Shown piece after piece: positions 41,882 to 45,879 of a DNA stretch of 45,879 nt. A model generated the notes under the pieces. It saw only the letters and a program-made list of their open reading frames with translations. It was not told where the DNA came from and made no database searches. The translations under genes were made by a program, and so were the position numbers. Origin of the DNA: Chara braunii (lineage: Eukaryota > Streptophyta > Charophyceae > Charales > Characeae); contig BFEA01000162.1 in assembly GCA_003427395.1 (NCBI GenBank), positions 1,752,929 to 1,798,807 on the forward strand, read 5' to 3'. Within the stretch, counting starts at the first letter, position 1; the number at the start of each line of letters is the position of its first letter.

Positions 41882-43387
41882 ATGGGAAGAACTGCTTATC
41901 GTGGGGATGGTGGTTTAGGCCTCTGCTTTGCAATGTTGCTCGCGTTTGTTGTCCTGGGTTCCGTTGCTTTATGGCGATCGCCTCACCAAGCTGACAGCGG
42001 CGATGCTGTCAATCCATCGACTTTTCTCGTAGCTCCTCTGGGAAGTTATCGAGGTGCACTGGAGACTACATATCCTAGGAGAGCGCTTGCACAGCTGAAG
42101 AAAGGGGATATGCTCAGTGGTGAGGGGGGATCGTCAAGAAAGGATGGAGGGCAGAGGAAAGCGAGAGTCGGCAATAAGGCCGAGGCCGATGACCAATTAC
42201 GAGAGAAACTGTTGAAGGAAATTGGATCTTCATGGGAAATCGACGGGCTGGGGACAGATGTTGCACTCAAGCCTGTGTCTGACCCTCAGGAAAGCACCAG
42301 AATTTACTATGATGCCTCCGCACTCATAGCAACACATGCGGAGATGGAGGAGAAGTTCAAGGTCTATGTCTACAAGGATGGAGACGAACCTCTAGTGCAT
42401 ACCGGGCCTTGCAAGCAGATTTATGCGATTGATGGGTTGTTCCAGAATGAATTACAGAGAGAGACGAACAAGTTTGTGACCAAAGACCCTGCTCGTGCAG
42501 ATCTCTTCTTTGTTCCCTACAATCCGACAAATGCTGTGGACCTCTTGTTTGAACCTGGCAGTCACAGCTATGCCCCAATGGTCGAGTTCGTGAAAGACTA
42601 CATCAGTCACATTCAATCTCAGCATCCATACTTCAATCAGTCGAATGGAACGGACCATTTCATGTTATCATGCCACGACTGGAGTTCATACACGACGTGG
42701 GCACACAAGGTCTTCGACATCAACTCCATCAAGGTGCTGTGCAATGCCAATTCCTCTCAGAACTACCACTCCCAAAAGGACGTCAGTCTTCCTGAGTTGA
42801 CGATCCCTGGTGGCATGTACCCACTCGTCTTCGATGGCGATCCCCCGGCGATCAGGACTCTCCTCGCCTTCTTTTCCGGAGGCGATCACGGCCCTATCCG
42901 CCCGCTGCTCTTCCAACAGTGGCTGAATCGGAACGACTCCGATATGCTCATCTTCAAGCAGACGCAGGTCATTTCCTTGGACGAAAATTACATTAAGCTG
43001 ATGGAACGGTCCAAGTTTTGCTTATGCCCCGCTGGGTATGACGTCAACAGCCCTCGGCTTGTGCAGTCTATATACTACGGTTGCGTTCCCGTTATCGTCA
43101 CTGATGACTTTGTGTTACCTTTCTCCGAGGTGCTCAGGTGGGAAACCTTCTCTGTCCGCCTTCCTGTGAAAGATATTCCCAACATGAAAAAGATTATCGC
43201 TAGCATTCCATTGGCAACATACATATCCATGCAGGCGAAGCTCAAACATGTGAGAAGACACTTCATATGGAACAACCCGCCGCAGAAGTACGACATCTTC
43301 CACATGGTGATGCACGATCTCTGGGTCAGGAAGAAGCGGCTGCTCAACAATGAGATCGAGTATGTCTATGTTCCCAATGCTCATTAA
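41882..43387 (+). CDS. Exostosin-family (GT47) glycosyltransferase, single exon
   Basis: 501 residues, uninterrupted. A type II membrane anchor spans about residues 11-30 (GLGLCFAMLL onward), followed by a stem rich in Lys/Glu/Gly. The exostosin domain covers about 155-445. It shows KVYVYKDGDEP (160-170), DPARADLFFVPYN (202-214), HFMLSCHDWSSYTT (259-272), DVSLPE (300-305), FFSGGDHGPIR (330-340), SKFCLCPAGYDVNSPR (377-392) and GCVPVIVTDDFVLPF (400-414). These are typical of plant Golgi GT47 enzymes that build cell-wall polysaccharides from nucleotide sugars. The exact donor and acceptor cannot be told from sequence. NQS/NGT near 252-256 are potential N-glycosylation sites. The gene has no introns and lies among retroelements, so a retrogene origin is possible. 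Confidence 0.93.
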   Translation: MGRTAYRGDGGLGLCFAMLLAFVVLGSVALWRSPHQADSGDAVNPSTFLVAPLGSYRGALETTYPRRALAQLKKGDMLSGEGGSSRKDGGQRKARVGNKAEADDQLREKLLKEIGSSWEIDGLGTDVALKPVSDPQESTRIYYDASALIATHAEMEEKFKVYVYKDGDEPLVHTGPCKQIYAIDGLFQNELQRETNKFVTKDPARADLFFVPYNPTNAVDLLFEPGSHSYAPMVEFVKDYISHIQSQHPYFNQSNGTDHFMLSCHDWSSYTTWAHKVFDINSIKVLCNANSSQNYHSQKDVSLPELTIPGGMYPLVFDGDPPAIRTLLAFFSGGDHGPIRPLLFQQWLNRNDSDMLIFKQTQVISLDENYIKLMERSKFCLCPAGYDVNSPRLVQSIYYGCVPVIVTDDFVLPFSEVLRWETFSVRLPVKDIPNMKKIIASIPLATYISMQAKLKHVRRHFIWNNPPQKYDIFHMVMHDLWVRKKRLLNNEIEYVYVPNAH

Positions 43388-43570
43388 ACCACGGGGTGGC
43401 GCCGCGATGTACGGGCGGCCCGGGCCAACTTCACGTTGTCGAGTCAATTTTCTGACGGCACCCGATGCTCGCGGGGTGTTAATGCCGAAGGTCGCGCAGT
43501 AGGTTCTGGTGGTTGGTCGACTGGATGCTCATGCCGATACCTTTTTCCCTCTGCACATCCATATTGGCAA

Positions 43571-43632
43571 GGAAAAAGCGGCTGCTCAACGATGAGGTTG
43601 AGGAGGATGTCTATGTTGCCCATGTTCATCAA
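43571..43632 (+). pseudogene. Decayed duplicate of the GT47 gene 3' end
   Basis: Translates as KKRLLNDEVEEDVYVAHVH, aligning with KKRLLNNEIEYVYVPNAH at the C-terminus of the gene about 235 bp upstream. The stop codon is lost and the rest of the duplicate is unrecognisable. Confidence 0.8.
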
Positions 43633-44229
43633 CTGCATACTCATGCCAAGGCTTGTAGACTTAATCTGCAGTGACTGCTTGCATCGAGGAAGTCGTAGTC
43701 AGACAGAGTATGCTCTCTTCATTGCTAGTCAAAAACCTACGGATCGGATGGACCGATTGATTGATTGGTATAGATGGCTAGATGGGGTTTCTTGTAGTCT
43801 TGTTGGCCGAACAAATGGTAGGCCTCTTCTCTCCATCCTCCCCCTCCCATCCTTCCTTGTATAGATTCTTCTGCTTGGTGAGTGTATGTCTGTGTACGAA
43901 GTTAGAAAACAAAGTTGCGAAACCGGAGCGGAAGTGGAGGGAGTAGTAGTGGTAGTGAAGAGAGGAAAAAAGGAGGATGGGTGTAGAGCGCATGTAGGGG
44001 TCTATATATCCTACCCCTTAAGTGCGGTGGGCCCGCGGGGGGAGGTCGTGTTCCGCTGCGCGCCGGAATCGGGCCGAACTCTTGGTTCGGCCCCGTGGAT
44101 AAGGGCGATCGAGGGCACGGCGGTGTGCAGAGCGGTGCGCGTACCGAATTGTTCACAGCGCGCCAGAGATCAAAAGAGCGCGCCCACAGGGCCACACGGC
44201 GGCGGGCGTCGATAGGAGGGAATATCTCG
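43633..44229. other. Non-coding stretch downstream of the GT47 gene
   Basis: No gene was recognised. GC-rich sequence with GGCCGAACTCTTGGTTCGGCC (about 44071-44092) can form a hairpin. Confidence 0.4.
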
Positions 44230-44673
44230 GAGCGCCCGCCGTCGGATAGAATTTTCCTTTTTCCTTTTGTTTTTCAGTTGCTTTTCTTTTCTTTTTGTTT
44301 CGCTTGCTTTTGTTTTCCTTTTTTCTTTTTGTTTCGCTCGCTTTTGTTTGCGTGTTTGCCGCGTCGTTTCTCTTTTTTTTCCTTTTCTCTTTGTTTTTCG
44401 GTCGCTCGCCGCTTCGTTTTCTCCTTTTCTCTTTTGTTTTTCGGTCGCTCGCGGCGTCGTTTTCTTTTCCTTTTTGCTTGCTTTTCTTTTCCTTTTTTCA
44501 TTTCTTTTTGTTTTCTTTTCTTTTTTTTTTTGATCGCTTTTCCGCGTCGTTTTCTTTTCCTTTTTTCATTTCTTTTTGTTTTCTTTTCTTTTTTTTTTTG
44601 CTCGCTTTTCGGAAATGAAAAAGAAAAGACAGCCCCCACCCGCCCGCCCGTCCCCACCCACACACACACACAC
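44230..44673. repeat. TTTTC-rich low-complexity tract and (AC)n
   Basis: Degenerate repeats of CTTTTCTTTT with recurring GCGTCGTTTTCTTTTCC and TTTTTCATTTCTTTTTG. A CCCACACACACACACAC microsatellite lies at about 44655-44672. The long open frames rich in Phe/Ser or Lys/Arg are artefacts. Confidence 0.85.
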
Positions 44674-44699
44674 TATATTAGTAAGTATTTGAAGTTCGG

Positions 44700-44790
44700 T
44701 TGCAGTGGTCGGGTTGGGGTTTGAACCCACGTACACATTTTGAAATACTGAATTGCTCATTGAGATAACCATTGAGGCGGACTCGATCCA
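44700..44790 (-). other. tRNA-like module, possible SINE head
   Basis: The minus strand has GGGTTCAAACCCC (B-box fit) at about 44717-44706. An imperfect A-box-like TATCTCAATGAG lies upstream at about 44770. No paired acceptor stem was found. Confidence 0.3.
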
Positions 44791-44967
44791 TGTATATTTT
44801 AGGGGACTGCTTTCTTTTAAACCGTATCCGCATCAGGCTGCTGGCACGTCAGGATGTGCCTGTGTGTCGAAAGCTAAGACCACCAGTCCCCCAGCTGCCG
44901 AAACCCCCCAGTCCCTGTGAGTTAGGGCCGGGTTCTACGGAGGGGCTGCGACCGTTCGTCACCGGCA

Positions 44968-45465
44968 GGTCCAATCCCGCCATTTGCAAGCTGTAACTTT
45001 GACGATTTTTGTAGCTCAGAAAATTTCATCAAATCGTCTGAAAATTTGAGGGTCCGTAGATTAGGTCGTGATATTTCAAGGAAAAAATTAAAAAAAATCA
45101 TTTGTACCGTGAAGTAAGCGCCGCGCCGATTCGTTTTTTTTTGCGAAGTCAATTTTCGTGGCCCGCCCGGTCCAATCCCGCCATTTGCAAGCGGTAACTT
45201 TGGCGATTTTTGTAGCTCAGAAGAATTCATCAAATCGCCNAAGTCAATTTTCGTGGCCCGCCCGGTCCAATCCCGCCATTTGCAAGCGGTAACTTTGGCG
45301 ATTTTTGTAGCTCAGAAGAATTCATCAAATCGCCTACAAAGTTGTGCGTCCGTATATTAAGTTGTGATCTTTCAAGGAAAAATATCAGAAAAAATTAAAA
45401 AACTCATTTTGACCGTGAAATAAGCACCGCGTCGATTCATTTTCTTTTCACAAATTCAATTTCAA
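44968..45465. repeat. Satellite of about 200-bp units containing an assembly gap
   Basis: Units begin GGTCCAATCCCGCCATTTGC at 44968, 45169 and 45264, and a diverged start lies near 45465. The 44968 unit is about 201 bp long and the last about 200 bp. The middle unit is cut to about 70 bp at the N (45240), and identical sequence restarts at 45241. Confidence 0.85.
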
Positions 45466-45879
45466 GGCCCGTCCGATTTTCCGTTCTGTACTACCGGTAC
45501 CCGTCGTGAAACGCCGCTACCGGTACCCCCGAGGTTTTTTACGCCGGGGGGACTGGTCGTCTAACGTCACACAGTGTGGTAGGCGGGTCAATAATGATTT
45601 TTTTTATTTTTTTTTTTAAGGCTCATTCTTTTAAACCATAGCTCCCTCCGACTTCAAGAAATTCGGGGGACCGGTAGCACGGTTTCATCAGGGCTGCCGG
45701 TAGTATAGTGTGGAGAACTGGAAGAATGGCAAAAACTAAAAATGTGTTGAATTCCGAGAAACAACGCACGGGTAGACAGCGTGCGAGCCTGCCCGACTGC
45801 CCGCGTGTGCGCCTCGAAGTTTGTCGTTTCCCGCTGCCGCGACCTTTTTTTTTCTTTTTTTTTCGTTATTTCCCGCTTT
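45466..45879. other. No gene recognised
   Basis: CTACCGGTACCC is repeated (about 45490 and 45517) and T-rich tracts lie at about 45598-45619 and 45845-45865. Confidence 0.4.

Noticed and set aside
44095-44724. 209-residue plus frame and 131-residue minus frame
   Set aside because: Both are products of the TTTTC-rich tract (Phe/Ser or Lys/Arg runs).
1-45879. CRISPR arrays, bacterial operons, prophage
   Set aside because: No regular spacer-repeat arrays, and all coding evidence is eukaryotic retroelement or plant-type.

Overview
The window looks like nuclear DNA from a repeat-rich streptophyte (plant lineage). A charophyte alga such as Chara is my best guess. The guess rests on one plant-type GT47 exostosin gene surrounded by retroelement wreckage; it is inference, since no species marker is present. 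I see no operons, Shine-Dalgarno sites or CRISPR. The only clearly intact host gene is the single-exon exostosin-family glycosyltransferase at 41882-43387 (+). The single N positions at 15905 and 45240 mark assembly joins.

Layout. 1-1049: 3' end of a LINE on the minus strand. 1286-1602: tandem repeat. 3.9-8.7 kb: LINE B (minus), with APE endonuclease, RT and C-terminal domains and one segment inverted in place. 9-12.5 kb: low-complexity DNA, SINE-like copies and a U6-derived retrocopy. 12.5-14.1 kb: LINE C (minus). 14.8-20.5 kb: LINE D (minus), with an inverted internal block and a foldback insertion. 20.5-22.1 kb: an unrecognised acidic/ORF1-like block. 22.1-23.6 kb: LINE F fragment. 24474-30471: the most interesting unit, a Penelope-like retroelement. 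30.5-34.6 kb: short retroposons and tandem repeats. 34.6-38.6 kb: LINE E (minus). 39.8-41.4 kb: more retroposon tails and a U6 pseudogene. 41.9-43.6 kb: the GT47 gene and a decayed duplicate of its 3' end. 44-45.9 kb: CT-rich DNA and a roughly 200-bp satellite.

The 24.5-30.5 kb element has two 648-bp direct repeats about 97% identical by hand alignment. Between them are ORF1 (CCHC zinc knuckle plus long coiled coil) and ORF2 (N-terminal GIY-YIG endonuclease followed by an RT with Penelope-type motifs). This order is the reverse of canonical Penelope elements. Each repeat contains a 48-nt sequence matching the type I hammerhead ribozyme core. The two copies differ in one stem I pair (A-U versus G-U), which keeps the pairing.

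The LINE copies share a second RNA-level feature. A tail of about 55 nt with a hairpin, followed by poly(A), ends LINEs C, D and E and also occurs alone, so I count 15 copies. Two subfamilies show a compensatory A-U to G-C change in the stem. I infer that this is the LINE 3' recognition tail and that the solo copies are extreme 5' truncations or SINE-like parasites.
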